A stretch of 64,000 bases of DNA. Origin: WM-3-3 sp041660045 (GTDB lineage: Bacteria; Pseudomonadota; Gammaproteobacteria; Methylococcales; Methylomonadaceae). Under the pieces are notes generated by a model. The model saw only the letters and a program-made list of their open reading frames with translations, was not told the DNA's origin and did not search any database. Location: contig JBAZXA010000003.1 of the NCBI GenBank assembly GCA_041660045.1, positions 317,385-381,384 on the forward strand, in the 5' to 3' direction. Positions 16,754-25,823 of the stretch are shown piece after piece. Every line of letters starts with the position of its first letter. Positions within the stretch are counted from its first letter, which is position 1. A program made the position numbers and the translations under genes.

Positions 16754-19237
16754 TTACAGTTCCCTTAAAACTTGCGCAGGTGCGTAGCTAAGGACACGTC
16801 GTAGCCCTTGGTAACCCGCCATGCCTATTATAAAAGTAGCACACGGTGGTACGCCTGCCCATAAAAGCCATTTGGGTTGATAAGCCATATGTAATACTTG
16901 GCTGTATAAACCATATAACACAGCAGCGGAGACACAAACTGCGAGTACGCCTGAAATAAAGCCTAGAGCGGCAAATTCAATGATTTGTATTTGCCGTAAA
17001 AACTGACTATTAGCGCCCAATGTGCGCATTAAAGCGCCACTATAAATGCGCCCGTCCAGTGTTGTTAATACCGCTGCAAACAAAACGGTAAAGCCTGCCA
17101 ATAAGGCAAAACACAACAAAAAATTGATAGCTAGGGTAAGTTGGCTTAATAAGTTTTGTAGTTGTTTTAGGATTAAATCAACTTCCAATAAAGTGATGCT
17201 TGGGTATTTTTTTGCTAAAGCAGACAGGGCGGATTTTTGTTGTCCGTCAGCATAAAAGCTGGTTAATAGGGTGCTGGGAAACGCGGCTAAAGTGCCGGGC
17301 GAGAATATCATATAAAAATTGGGTTTCATAGTGTCCCATTGCAACGAACGTAAGCTATTTACCTTGGCGCTAAACTGCTGGCTACCGACAGTAAAGCCTA
17401 GTTCATCGCCCACTTTAATGCCTAAGCTGTCAGCTAATTTGGCTTCTACTGACACTAGACCGGCTGGGCTAGAAGGCAACCATTGCCCGGCAATAATTTT
17501 GTTGTCTTCAGGCAGCTCTTTTGACCAAGTTAAGCTAAGCTCGCGGTGGGTGGCCGACTCACCTTGGCTGTCTTTACTAACGTGTTGCTGCACGGGAGTG
17601 TTGTTTAGGGTGACTAAACGGCCACGGGTGACGGGAAAAAAAATGTTGCTGTCGATATTTTGGCTTTGCAAGTCTTGTGCAAATTGTTCTTGTTGGTTAG
17701 GTGCTAAATTAAGTGCAAAATAATTTGGCGTTTGTGCAGGCAAGTGTTGCTGCCAATCGGCAATTAAATCATTACGCACACTAAAACTTAAGATCATGGC
17801 CGCCAAAGTGAGGCTAAATGCCATGATTTGCGTGACACTTGCAGGTGGTTCGCGGACTAAGCCCTGTAAGCCAAAACGCCATACCAAACTTAATTTGGGT
17901 AAGCCTTGTTGCAGCGGCCATAGCAATTTGCCTAATAACCAAGCAAAGCCCAGTAATGTGACAAACCCTACGCCTAGTAGCGTGAGTGTCATTTTTAAAT
18001 CTTGCGTGTAACGCCAAATCAGTAACGCCACCAGGCTTGCAGCTAAGCTGTAAACTAGCCATGCCGCCACAGGCAAAGGTTGTAGATCACGGCGTAAAAC
18101 ACTTAAGGCGGTGACATTTTTTAGCCGTAGCAATGGCGGTAAGGCAAAACCTAGCAAGATCATAAAGCCGGTGGCAAAGCTAAAAGAGACCGCCAGTAAA
18201 CTGGGGCTGGCCAATTGCGCCGGTAAGAGATCTTTCAGCATAACAAATAGCGCATCTTGGGCTAGCCAGCCTAACCCACAGCCCAGCGAACTCGCCAGGG
18301 CACCGAGTATTATAAATTGATAGCTGTATAACCATAAAATTTCCTGTTGCTTACAGCCTAAACAACGCAAAATCGCGGTCGCATTTAGATGCCGTTCGCT
18401 ATAACGACGAGTGGCCATGGCTATCGCGACACCGGCAATCAAGGTAATAACAATGCTGGATAAGCCTAAATAGCGTTCAGCCCGATCTAGCGCAGAGCCA
18501 AGTTCTGGCCGGTCTTCATGAATATCCATTAGGCGTTGTGACGGGGTCAACAGTGGCTTAAGCCATTGCTTAAAATCCGCTAGCGCTTGCGGGTTACCGC
18601 TAAATTGAAAAAAATAATGCACATGGCTACCGGGTTGGATGACGCCCGTGGCCTGTAGATCTTGTTGATTAATCATTACCCGCGGTGAAAAGCTGTAAAA
18701 ATCACCGCGCTTATCAGGTTCATAAGTAATAACACGTTGGACTAGCAAAGCTTGTTCGCCGATTGTTAAGGTATCACCCAGTTTTAAGTTTAAACTGGCC
18801 AGCACCCGCTGCTCAACCCAGGCTGTGCCAGCTTTAGGGCCTTGATAGCTGATAGCTTCTTGTTGATAATCCGCGGCACTGGTTTTTAAATAGCCACGTA
18901 GCGGGTATGCCGCACTGACCGCTTTTATGCTGGCTAACAACAAGCTGTTGTTTTCGACTAGCACGCTTGAAAACTCTACGCTTTGCGCTTGTTGCAAGTG
19001 TTGCTGTTGGGCTTGCTGTAACCAGCTTTCTGGGATTTGCGCGGAACTGGTGATAACCAGGTCGGCCGCTAAAAATTCAGCAGCTTGGTTGGTCATAGTG
19101 TTTTGTAAACGGTCGGCAAACAAGGTAATACCGGCACTGCCTGATACTGCAATAATTAATGCCAGTACTAATACGCTAAGCTCGCCAGAGCGGCCATCGC
19201 GCCATAACAGTTTTAAAGCTAGGCTAAAATGTCTCAT
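16754..19237 (-). CDS. ybbP: FtsX-family ABC transporter permease, YbbP type
   Basis: The 827-residue permease has the double FtsX/MacB-like architecture: an N-terminal TM helix (about 18-37), a large periplasmic domain (about 40-245), a block of TM helices (250-460), a second periplasmic domain (470-690) and final TM helices (690-820). It forms a complex with the ATPase encoded just upstream (start overlaps its stop, ATGA). The E. coli counterpart ybbP also lies with ybbA divergent from tesA. The substrate is unproven; YbbAP is thought to act on envelope lipids or lipid-like molecules together with the TesA esterase. Confidence 0.88.
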   Translation of the reverse strand: MRHFSLALKLLWRDGRSGELSVLVLALIIAVSGSAGITLFADRLQNTMTNQAAEFLAADLVITSSAQIPESWLQQAQQQHLQQAQSVEFSSVLVENNSLLLASIKAVSAAYPLRGYLKTSAADYQQEAISYQGPKAGTAWVEQRVLASLNLKLGDTLTIGEQALLVQRVITYEPDKRGDFYSFSPRVMINQQDLQATGVIQPGSHVHYFFQFSGNPQALADFKQWLKPLLTPSQRLMDIHEDRPELGSALDRAERYLGLSSIVITLIAGVAIAMATRRYSERHLNATAILRCLGCKQQEILWLYSYQFIILGALASSLGCGLGWLAQDALFVMLKDLLPAQLASPSLLAVSFSFATGFMILLGFALPPLLRLKNVTALSVLRRDLQPLPVAAWLVYSLAASLVALLIWRYTQDLKMTLTLLGVGFVTLLGFAWLLGKLLWPLQQGLPKLSLVWRFGLQGLVREPPASVTQIMAFSLTLAAMILSFSVRNDLIADWQQHLPAQTPNYFALNLAPNQQEQFAQDLQSQNIDSNIFFPVTRGRLVTLNNTPVQQHVSKDSQGESATHRELSLTWSKELPEDNKIIAGQWLPSSPAGLVSVEAKLADSLGIKVGDELGFTVGSQQFSAKVNSLRSLQWDTMKPNFYMIFSPGTLAAFPSTLLTSFYADGQQKSALSALAKKYPSITLLEVDLILKQLQNLLSQLTLAINFLLCFALLAGFTVLFAAVLTTLDGRIYSGALMRTLGANSQFLRQIQIIEFAALGFISGVLAVCVSAAVLYGLYSQVLHMAYQPKWLLWAGVPPCATFIIGMAGYQGLRRVLSYAPAQVLREL

Positions 19238-19890
19238 ATCAACTGCCCTGCCGCTAAGCGGATACTGCGTTGGCAGCGCTCGGCCAATTGCTTGTCGTGG
19301 GTCACTAAAATTAAGGTTGTTTGATGTTCGCGGTTCATTTCAAATAAAAGTTCTATGATATGGCTACCGGTTTTACTATCTAAATTGCCAGTGGGTTCGT
19401 CTGCAAATAGCAGTGCCGGTTGGGTGACAAAGGCCCGTGCCAGTGCCACACGTTGCTGTTCACCACCGGAGAGTTGCTTGGCTTTATGGTTTAAACGGTG
19501 CGCCAGCCCAACCCTGTCTAATAAGGCAGTGGCCTTGGCTTTGGCTTGTTTATCGCCGTTTAATTCCAACGGTAACATGACATTTTCTAAAGCGGTTAGC
19601 GCGGGCAACAATTGAAAGGCCTGAAATACAAAGCCGATCAGTTGATTTCGCAACGCAGCGCGGCCATCTTCATCCATGGTTGTGATGTCTTGACCATTAA
19701 TGCGGATTTTTCCTGTGCTAGGCGTGTCTAATCCAGCTAATAAGCTAATTAAAGTGGATTTGCCGGAGCCCGATTCACCAATAATCGCAATGCTTTCACC
19801 AGGTTTGATTATCAAATTGACTGATGCCAAGATATGTAATAAACCATCGGCCGTGGTAACCGATTTACCAAGATTCTCTGTTTCAATCAT
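19234..19890 (-). CDS. ybbA: ABC transporter ATP-binding protein, YbbA type
   Basis: The 218-residue ATPase is of the LolD/MacB class. The Walker A motif GESGSGKST is at about residues 37-45, the Q-loop sits in FVFQAFQLLP, the signature is LSGGEQQR, Walker B reads ALLFADEPTGNLD, and the H-loop is in LILVTHDKQLA. It energises the permease encoded downstream, with which it overlaps by 4 nt. The gene is divergent from tesA with only 30 bp between starts, so the two promoters must overlap the coding ends. Confidence 0.92.
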   Translation of the reverse strand: MIETENLGKSVTTADGLLHILASVNLIIKPGESIAIIGESGSGKSTLISLLAGLDTPSTGKIRINGQDITTMDEDGRAALRNQLIGFVFQAFQLLPALTALENVMLPLELNGDKQAKAKATALLDRVGLAHRLNHKAKQLSGGEQQRVALARAFVTQPALLFADEPTGNLDSKTGSHIIELLFEMNREHQTTLILVTHDKQLAERCQRSIRLAAGQLI

Positions 19891-19920
19891 GCGCTGTGTC
19901 TGCCTAATTAAGGAATTATT

Positions 19921-20520
19921 ATGATTAAAGTTTTAGTATTTATTGCTATTGCACTGTTACCCAGTATAACCACTGCCAAAGCAATTGTGGTGTTGGGTGA
20001 CAGTATAAGTGCAGCTTATGGGATGGGGGTGGAGCAAGGTTGGGTGGCCTTGTTGCAAACAAAGTTAAAACAGGAAGGGTTAGACTACCGTGTATTTAAC
20101 GAAAGTATTAGCGGTGATACTAGCGCAGGCGGTTTGGCCAGGATAGACCGGGCGTTGACCGCCCACAAGCCAAATATTGTCTTGTTAGAATTAGGCGCTA
20201 ACGATGGGTTACGTGGCTTGCCGCCAGAGCAAATGCAAGCTAACCTAAAAACCATCATACAGCGTTCGCAACAAGCTGGGGCAAAAGTATTGCTCTTAGG
20301 CATGAAAATTCCTCCCAATTATGGCAAACGTTTTGTGGATATGTTTTATAACATTTACCCTAAACTGGCGACAGAATTGCAAATACCGAGCATTCCATTT
20401 TTATTAGAAGATGTCGCCCTAGATAAAGACATGATGCAAGCGGATGGCTTGCATCCGAATGCCAAGGCGCAAGCCTTAATTATGGAAAAAGTTTGGGCAC
20501 AGCTTAAAACCTTGCTGTAA
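19921..20520 (+). CDS. tesA: TesA, periplasmic SGNH-family thioesterase/arylesterase
   Basis: The 199-residue product has a signal peptide (about 1-19) and all SGNH blocks: GDSISAAYG (catalytic Ser), the oxyanion Gly in SGDTSAGG, GAND, and the catalytic Asp/His pair in DGLHPN near the C-terminus. E. coli TesA is thioesterase I/protease I/lysophospholipase L1, of the same length. Its divergent pairing with ybbA-ybbP is conserved in E. coli and supports the name. Confidence 0.93.
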   Translation: MIKVLVFIAIALLPSITTAKAIVVLGDSISAAYGMGVEQGWVALLQTKLKQEGLDYRVFNESISGDTSAGGLARIDRALTAHKPNIVLLELGANDGLRGLPPEQMQANLKTIIQRSQQAGAKVLLLGMKIPPNYGKRFVDMFYNIYPKLATELQIPSIPFLLEDVALDKDMMQADGLHPNAKAQALIMEKVWAQLKTLL

Positions 20521-20645
20521 TAAAGACAGGCGTATGCTTCTGTGCTAAGACACAACCCAGTGCTGGCCAGCTTGTTAGCAGTGGCATGCAAACCCGTAAA
20601 ATGGTAGAGTTAACTGCTATTTTTAACAATGTAGAATTGCAAGAT

Positions 20646-21119
20646 ATGAACAACTCAATACAAACAAAAACACGATTACTTTCGGCCTTGTTGGCCATGA
20701 GTCTGGTCGGCCTGTTAGCAGGCTGTTCAGATGATGAGGCTAAAAACGAGGGCGCCAATAAGCCAGCTATGGCCAAAACGCAGAAAAGCCATAACCCCAA
20801 TCCGTTTGACCATTCGGATGATATGAAAATCACCAGTGCTCAAAAGGAAAAATTTGAAGATGAATTTACCGAACAATGTGTCGCCCGGGAGTTGAAAAAC
20901 TCAGCTAATCCGGATATTGATAAAGACCGGGTTAAAGGCCCTTGCGAATGTATCGCTAAATTTATGACCCGGGATTTAACCGGTGAAGAGGCTGAGAAAT
21001 TTTTAGATGAACATCAAAATGCGCATTCATTAGAAATTAAATACCAAAATGCCGCTTACCATTGTTTGCAAGCGACTACCCATCCTAAAGGGCCACAGTT
21101 TACTAAACCCGCGCAATAA
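20646..21119 (+). CDS. Small lipoprotein with a conserved Cys pattern
   Basis: The 157-residue product has a lipoprotein signal peptide (LVGLLAGC, lipid Cys about residue 27), an Asp/Glu/Lys-rich spacer, and a helical domain of about 80 residues with four Cys (QCVARE, KGPCECIAKF, AYHCLQ), which probably form two disulfides. I do not recognise a family. The ATG at 20646 is chosen because translation from 20586 would bury the signal peptide. It lies downstream of tesA on the same strand, 125 bp away, and ends at a clear terminator. Confidence 0.65.
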   Translation: MNNSIQTKTRLLSALLAMSLVGLLAGCSDDEAKNEGANKPAMAKTQKSHNPNPFDHSDDMKITSAQKEKFEDEFTEQCVARELKNSANPDIDKDRVKGPCECIAKFMTRDLTGEEAEKFLDEHQNAHSLEIKYQNAAYHCLQATTHPKGPQFTKPAQ

Positions 21120-21126
21120 TTGTTTT

Positions 21127-21166
21127 AACTGCTGCCTAGTGCCTTCTTGGCAGGGCGGCAGTTTTT
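21127..21166 (+). terminator. Intrinsic terminator
   Basis: A stem of AACTGC plus inner GCC and TGCC arms (21127-21143) pairs with GGCA...GGC...GCAGTT (21149-21163), followed by TTTTTATTT. It ends the tesA/lipoprotein side. Confidence 0.75.
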
Positions 21167-21262
21167 ATTTCGGCTTAAATAGACAAATACAAATCCCAAT
21201 ACATAGTTTTCAAGCCCTAGCATCACAAGCTACTGTCTATGGCTTAGGGGGACTAAGGGAAT

Positions 21263-22015
21263 TTATTGGGTTTGGAATAACAATAAGTTTTTTTCGGCTA
21301 ATTCCTGCAAAACGCGTAAGCCATTTTCTCTTAGCATAGCCGCATCAATAAGGCTAAATTCGGTTGCTAGTTGGGCCAGACATTGGTCTGCCAAAATTTG
21401 GCCAGCTTGTTCGATAATTTGCAATAAGCGATAGGTAATGGGGGTAATTTGCAAAAAATTAACGTCATCATCTTGATCGCGGTAAACCACTAAAAATGTA
21501 GCTTGCTCAGGTGCAACAGTGGGCAAAAAGTCAGGGGCTATTTTTTGTACAGGATATTGGTAAGCCAATGGCCAAGCTAAGGGCGACAATTGGAGGCTGT
21601 GTTGGTGCAAATCTAATTCAATAATAGGATTTGGCGTTATTTCATCTTTTGCTATGGATAGCGCCATTTCCACCCATTCGTAATGCGCCAGTTCCAATAA
21701 AAAAGGCCAGTCTGTTGGATTATACGGGTGGTTTTGCAAATAAGCCAAAAACTCTTCGGGAATTTCAGAGAAATACGGTGACTCACAACGATGTTGCTGT
21801 AAAAAGTTTTGGGTTAAAGCCAACCAGGACGCTTCATCCAAGATATGCCGGATGACTGGGAAATTGGTCGCCAAAAAGCCCTCAACATTGTTGAAAATCA
21901 GCTCACGATACATTGCCATGCGTTGGCTGTTAACATCATCCGGTGCCGGATGGTTAAGGGGATCACGGATATGTGCGGTAAATTCTGCTTGCTTGGCTTT
22001 AAAATCAAGCGCCAT
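21263..22015 (-). CDS. bufC: BufC/HvfC, DUF2063 partner protein of the MNIO enzyme
   Basis: The 250-residue cytoplasmic protein belongs to the DUF2063 family. The N-terminal domain (about 1-95) has the typical YRELIFNNVEGFLATNFPVI and a WPFLLELAHYEWVEMAL segment; a winged-helix-like C-terminal half ends LAEKNLLLF. In bufferin (BufABC) and HvfABC systems the DUF2063 protein binds the precursor leader and delivers it to the MNIO enzyme. The ATG at 22015 lies 2 nt after the bufB stop; a GTG at 22027 inside bufB is the alternative. It is last in a three-gene minus-strand unit with bufA and bufB. Confidence 0.87.
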   Translation of the reverse strand: MALDFKAKQAEFTAHIRDPLNHPAPDDVNSQRMAMYRELIFNNVEGFLATNFPVIRHILDEASWLALTQNFLQQHRCESPYFSEIPEEFLAYLQNHPYNPTDWPFLLELAHYEWVEMALSIAKDEITPNPIIELDLHQHSLQLSPLAWPLAYQYPVQKIAPDFLPTVAPEQATFLVVYRDQDDDVNFLQITPITYRLLQIIEQAGQILADQCLAQLATEFSLIDAAMLRENGLRVLQELAEKNLLLFQTQ

Positions 22016-22017
22016 CT

Positions 22018-22866
22018 TTAAGCACACTGTTTTTGGGCGAGAGGCTGGGTGTAAGCTGACTGGATATGACGGATGTTATCCACTTCCTCCAGCAACTGGG
22101 CCAGTGGTGGTATATTGAAATCGCGCTCCAGTAAGGTAGGCAAGACACCGACATGCTGGTAAGTTTTATGTAATAGCTGCCAAACGGGATCAACCACATC
22201 GGCGCCATGGGTATCGACTAAGAAATCTTCGGCTTCAACATAATGCCCGGCGATATGTATATAGGCTATACGTTGTGCTGGCACCGCTTTTAAAAAGGCT
22301 TCGGCATCGTAGCCATGGTTTATGCTGTTAACGTAAATATTGTTAACATCTAGCAAAACGTCGCAATCGGCCTCGCAGATGACGGCATTGAAAAAATCAA
22401 TTTCAGACATTTCTTGGCCGGGAGCCGCGTAATATGACACGTTTTCTAGGGCGATTTTTTGTTCCAAGATATCTTGTACGCGCCGGATACGTGCTGCAAC
22501 ATGCTGCACGGCAGCTGCAGTAAAGGGTATTGGCATTAAATCGTAGAGATGGCCAGCATGACTGCAATAGCTTAAATGTTCACTATACAGCCGGATTTGG
22601 TGTTCGGCCATAAAGGCTTTAATGTCGGAAACCAATTTTTCATCGAGTGGATCTGTACTACCCAGAGACAACGATAAGCCATGACAAATAAAATTAAAAC
22701 GTTCTGTCATCGTCCGAAACTGGCGGCCCAATTTACCGCCTAGGTTAATCCAGTTTTCAGGGGCAACTTCATAAAAGCCGACTTGCGTTGGAGAGAGGTC
22801 TAGCAGTTCATCTAAAAATGAGCGGCGCAGTCCTAAGCCCGCCCCAAAAATGCCTGTTGCTGCCAT
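22018..22866 (-). CDS. bufB: BufB/HvfB, multinuclear iron (MNIO, DUF692) peptide-modifying oxidase
   Basis: The 282-residue TIM-barrel enzyme belongs to the DUF692/MNIO family, related to MbnB. Likely metal ligands are visible in family order: FICHGLSLS, YSEHLSY, ALENVSYY, VLLDVNNIYVN, YIHIAGH, VDTHG and LLERDFNIP. MNIO enzymes oxidise cysteines in EGKCG-type core peptides to thiooxazole or oxazolone/thioamide groups that bind copper. The substrate is very probably the Cys-rich precursor encoded 88 bp upstream; bufC follows with no real gap. Confidence 0.92.
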   Translation of the reverse strand: MAATGIFGAGLGLRRSFLDELLDLSPTQVGFYEVAPENWINLGGKLGRQFRTMTERFNFICHGLSLSLGSTDPLDEKLVSDIKAFMAEHQIRLYSEHLSYCSHAGHLYDLMPIPFTAAAVQHVAARIRRVQDILEQKIALENVSYYAAPGQEMSEIDFFNAVICEADCDVLLDVNNIYVNSINHGYDAEAFLKAVPAQRIAYIHIAGHYVEAEDFLVDTHGADVVDPVWQLLHKTYQHVGVLPTLLERDFNIPPLAQLLEEVDNIRHIQSAYTQPLAQKQCA

Positions 22867-22901
22867 AGCAGTACCTATGTTTAATTATCTTGAATGGCGC
22901 T

Positions 22902-22922
22902 GAAGGGCACAGTATGCCCTTC
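22902..22922 (-). terminator. Hairpin between bufA and bufB
   Basis: GAAGGGCA (22902-22909) pairs perfectly with TGCCCTTC (22915-22922) around a 5-nt loop, in the 88-bp gap between the precursor gene and bufB. It has no T-run on the minus strand, so it could stabilise the bufA mRNA or attenuate read-through. Either would keep precursor in excess over its enzymes. Confidence 0.5.
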
Positions 22923-22954
22923 GTACGCAAACATATGCCTATAAAGCTTAGTGC

Positions 22955-23398
22955 TTATTTGCTTGGTGCGGCTTCAACTTTTGGTTTAGCGGTATCTTTC
23001 ATTTCGCCGCAAGCACCTTCTTTACCTTTCATCATTTCGCCGCATTTGCCTTCCATGCCTTTTTTCATTTTGCCATTTTCCATCATAGCTCCGCATTTGC
23101 TTTCACCGCATTTGCCTTCGCCACATTTGGCTTCAGTACCTGCTTTGCTGCTGGCGCAAGTACCTTCGTCAATCTTACTCGAGGTACCTTTTTTCATGTT
23201 GGCGCCACATTTGCCTTCACCGCAAGAGCCTTCTTTTACACCAGGTGTTTTGCTGGCTTCAGCAACTTGCATGTAGCCACCTGATAGTTCTGTCATGCCA
23301 AATGGGTTGGTGTCAGCCTGTACTGCTGTCATGGCTAAGGTAGAAATAAAAGCAGTGCCCATAGCTGCTGCAAATGGGGTTTTATTTAATTTTTTCAT
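22955..23398 (-). CDS. bufA: BufA/HvfA-type bufferin precursor, copper-binding RiPP
   Basis: The 147-residue product has a Sec signal peptide (about 1-28, ending AVQA) and a hydrophilic region rich in Gly, Lys, Glu and Met. This contains eight cysteines, almost all in EGKCG-like contexts (EGSCG, EGKCG three times, EGTC, EAKCG, ESKCG, EGACG). These are the MNIO target motifs of bufferins/HvfA peptides, which are exported and bind excess copper. Many Met residues add further copper ligands. GGAG lies 8 bases before the ATG. With bufB and bufC it makes a complete minimal cluster. Eight target Cys is a large number for this peptide class as I know it. Confidence 0.9.
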   Translation of the reverse strand: MKKLNKTPFAAAMGTAFISTLAMTAVQADTNPFGMTELSGGYMQVAEASKTPGVKEGSCGEGKCGANMKKGTSSKIDEGTCASSKAGTEAKCGEGKCGESKCGAMMENGKMKKGMEGKCGEMMKGKEGACGEMKDTAKPKVEAAPSK

Positions 23399-23439
23399 AC
23401 GTTAAAGCTCCAATTATAATAATTATGGCCTCAATCGAG

Positions 23440-23465
23440 AACGATTCAGGCTAGTTAATGTTACC
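23440..23465 (-). promoter_or_regulatory. Candidate ECF-sigma promoter for bufABC (GGTAAC-N16-CGTT)
   Basis: On the minus strand GGTAAC (23465-23460) and CGTT (23443-23440) are separated by exactly 16 bases, about 40 bases before the bufA start codon. This matches the general shape of ECF sigma promoters, and Caulobacter bufferin genes are known to be under an ECF factor with a similar GTAACC element. An AATCG-AGAA-CGATT inverted repeat overlaps the -10 region (23433-23446). No sigma or anti-sigma gene lies next to the cluster. Confidence 0.35.
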
Positions 23466-23541
23466 AAACAAAGATGAACAAAAAATGAATTTTCTGACCT
23501 TGATTAAATTAAGCCGTTAAATAACATTATTTTGTTAACAC

Positions 23542-24177
23542 TTAGAGCAGGTTTTTTGCTTTAAATTCACAAAGCGGTTCAATAACACACGTTTGGCATA
23601 GTGGTTTCCTAGCTATACAGGTATAACGGCCCAATAAAATCAGTAAATGATGCGCATCTTTTTTATGGGCCTTAGGGACATATTTATCAAGTTTTTTCTC
23701 AACTTCAAGTACATTTTTACCCGGCGCTATTCCAGTGCGGTTGGAAACCCTAAAGATATGGGTATCGACAGCAATAGTGTGTTGGCCAAAAGCGGTGTTT
23801 AGGATGACATTAGCGGTTTTTCTGCCAACACCAGCCAGCGCTTCCAATTGCTCACGAGTTTGCGGTACTTCACCTTGATGCTGTGCCAATAATTGTCCGC
23901 ACAAGGTAATAATGTTAGCCGCTTTGCTGTTATATAGACCTATGGTTTTAATATAGTTTTTTAAGCCTTGCAGACCTAAGTCCAAAATCGCTTGCGGGGT
24001 ATTGGCAACCGGGAACAATTTAGCGGTGGCTTTGTTTACGCCTTTGTCGGTCGCTTGTGCCGATAGCACAACGGCGATTAATAACTCAAAGACACTGGTA
24101 TATTCAAGTTCTGTGGTCGGCTCGGGTATGGCCGCGGCCAAGCAATCAAATATGGCCAATCTTTTTTGTGGGTTCAT
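23542..24177 (-). CDS. nth: Nth, endonuclease III
   Basis: This is a base-excision repair glycosylase/AP lyase of 211 residues, the same length as E. coli Nth. The helix-hairpin-helix motif LAGVGRKTANV carries the catalytic Lys (about 120), and the catalytic Asp is in AVDTHIFRV. The C-terminal [4Fe-4S] loop C-X6-C-X2-C-X5-C is intact (CIARKPLCQTCVIEPLC). In E. coli and Pseudomonas nth is the last gene of the rnf/rsx operon; here it is on the same strand but separated from rnfE by an opposite-strand diguanylate cyclase gene. Confidence 0.95.
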   Translation of the reverse strand: MNPQKRLAIFDCLAAAIPEPTTELEYTSVFELLIAVVLSAQATDKGVNKATAKLFPVANTPQAILDLGLQGLKNYIKTIGLYNSKAANIITLCGQLLAQHQGEVPQTREQLEALAGVGRKTANVILNTAFGQHTIAVDTHIFRVSNRTGIAPGKNVLEVEKKLDKYVPKAHKKDAHHLLILLGRYTCIARKPLCQTCVIEPLCEFKAKNLL

Positions 24178-24335
24178 TTTATGTTAATGGCTGTAGCATA
24201 GTTAGCACCTATTTTAATGAGCTTGTTCTTGGTTAATCCAGCTTTAAAGCCATTACTTATGCAAATATATTTCCTGTTGTTTTGGTATTAATAAGCTAGT
24301 CTTTAACTTGGTTATTATTTCTGTAACATAGCTTA

Positions 24336-25658
24336 ATGCATACAAAAAATATCTATCGGGAAAAGGCCTTAGAGTTTATCCATCCACAACTTATTTTCAA
24401 CAAACCAATTATGGTTGTAGAAGATCAACTGTCAGTTGCAAAATTTACTAAAGCGAAGCTACAAGAACGCTGGCAGTGCGAGGTCATGTTAAGCCATGAT
24501 TATAAAAGCACGCGGGCCTTAATTGAGCAGCATAAAAATAATTTTCAAGTTGCAGTGACAGATTTGCATTTACCGGATGCACAGGATGATGAAATTATAG
24601 ACTTATTGTTACAAGCCCAAATTCCAATTCTTGTATTGAGTGCGAGCTTTAATGAAGCGACTAGGGCGACTATTTTAAATAAAGGTGCGGTAGATTATAT
24701 CCTTAAAAATAGCCCGAACACCTATGAGTATATCGGCGATGTGATTGAGCGCTTAGAAAAGAACAAAAGCACTAAAATTTTATTGGTGGATGACTCTGAA
24801 AGTGCGCTACAACTACTCCAGAACATGCTTAGCCCCTTGTTGTTTCAAATCCTAACTGCAAAAAATGGTAAGGAAGCACTGAGTATATTGGCACAAGAAC
24901 CCGATATAAAATTAATTATAACCGACTACAGAATGCCGGAAATGGATGGTTTTGAACTTACTTTAAATGTCAGAAAACATTATCCCCGGCATCAACTTTG
25001 TATTATTGGTTTATCGGCATCTGATAATACAGCTATTTCCGCCCAATTCTTAAAACATGGCGCCAATGATTATTTGAATAAGCCATATAGTTATGAGGAG
25101 TTATTTTGCCGCATCAACCAAAACCTCAGTATGCTGGATCAGATGGATGCAATTCAGCAAATTGCTTATGTCGATTATTTGACGGGGTTGTATAACCGCC
25201 GGTTCTTTTTTGAAAAAGGCCAGCATTTATTTAAAAAAGCCAAACTAACTAAAGCAGCCCTAGTTATCGCCGTTATGGATATAGACTACTTTAAAAAAAT
25301 AAATGACTTGTATGGGCATGATGGGGGCGATCTTGTGCTAGTAGAAGTGTCCGCTTTGCTAAAACAAAGTTTTCAACAGGATGCCTTGTTAGGACGTTTG
25401 GGCGGGGAAGAGTTTGCGGTATTATTCAATACGGTAGACCTTAATACAGCTAAACAGCGCTTAGAAAATTTTCGCCAAGCGCTTGAAAACACAAAAATCA
25501 GGATTGCGGGTAAGGATGTTACAGTCACCATAAGTATAGGTATGACTGAAATCTTGAATGATACGTTTACTGAAATGGTAAAAAAAGCGGATGAAAACTT
25601 ATACTATGCAAAAGCCCGAGGTCGAAATTGCATGATTGTCGATTTAGAAAACCTTTAA
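24336..25658 (+). CDS. PleD-like response regulator: two receiver domains plus GGDEF diguanylate cyclase
   Basis: The 440-residue product has REC1 (about 22-140; VVEDQ, phospho-acceptor Asp in VTDLHLP) and REC2 (about 146-262; LLVDDSE, Asp in IITDYRMPEMDG, the conserved Lys in NKPYS). A GGDEF domain follows (about 275-437) with an intact GGEEF active site. It should make c-di-GMP when phosphorylated. The inhibitory RxxD I-site expected five residues before GGEEF is absent (QQDA in that place), so product inhibition at this site is unlikely. It sits alone between nth and rnfE on the opposite strand, with no sensor kinase beside it. Confidence 0.9.
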   Translation: MHTKNIYREKALEFIHPQLIFNKPIMVVEDQLSVAKFTKAKLQERWQCEVMLSHDYKSTRALIEQHKNNFQVAVTDLHLPDAQDDEIIDLLLQAQIPILVLSASFNEATRATILNKGAVDYILKNSPNTYEYIGDVIERLEKNKSTKILLVDDSESALQLLQNMLSPLLFQILTAKNGKEALSILAQEPDIKLIITDYRMPEMDGFELTLNVRKHYPRHQLCIIGLSASDNTAISAQFLKHGANDYLNKPYSYEELFCRINQNLSMLDQMDAIQQIAYVDYLTGLYNRRFFFEKGQHLFKKAKLTKAALVIAVMDIDYFKKINDLYGHDGGDLVLVEVSALLKQSFQQDALLGRLGGEEFAVLFNTVDLNTAKQRLENFRQALENTKIRIAGKDVTVTISIGMTEILNDTFTEMVKKADENLYYAKARGRNCMIVDLENL

Positions 25659-25823
25659 CAAGCCGATCCTATTAGGGGTAAGACCAGGCTAACCATAAAC
25701 GGGAGATAACAGTGGGTGCTGAGTTTGTCGAAGTTAGTAGTAAGCTTCCAAAGGCAATTTGCCCAGAAGTCACTTAGTAAAAACACCCACAGCGGTACGC
25801 TATGCTAGCTACGTTAGCAAGCA

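Noticed and set aside
22890..23276. 128-residue open frame antisense to the bufferin precursor
   Set aside because: It is the Pro/Ser-rich shadow of the repeated EGKCG codons and has no ribosome binding site or homology.
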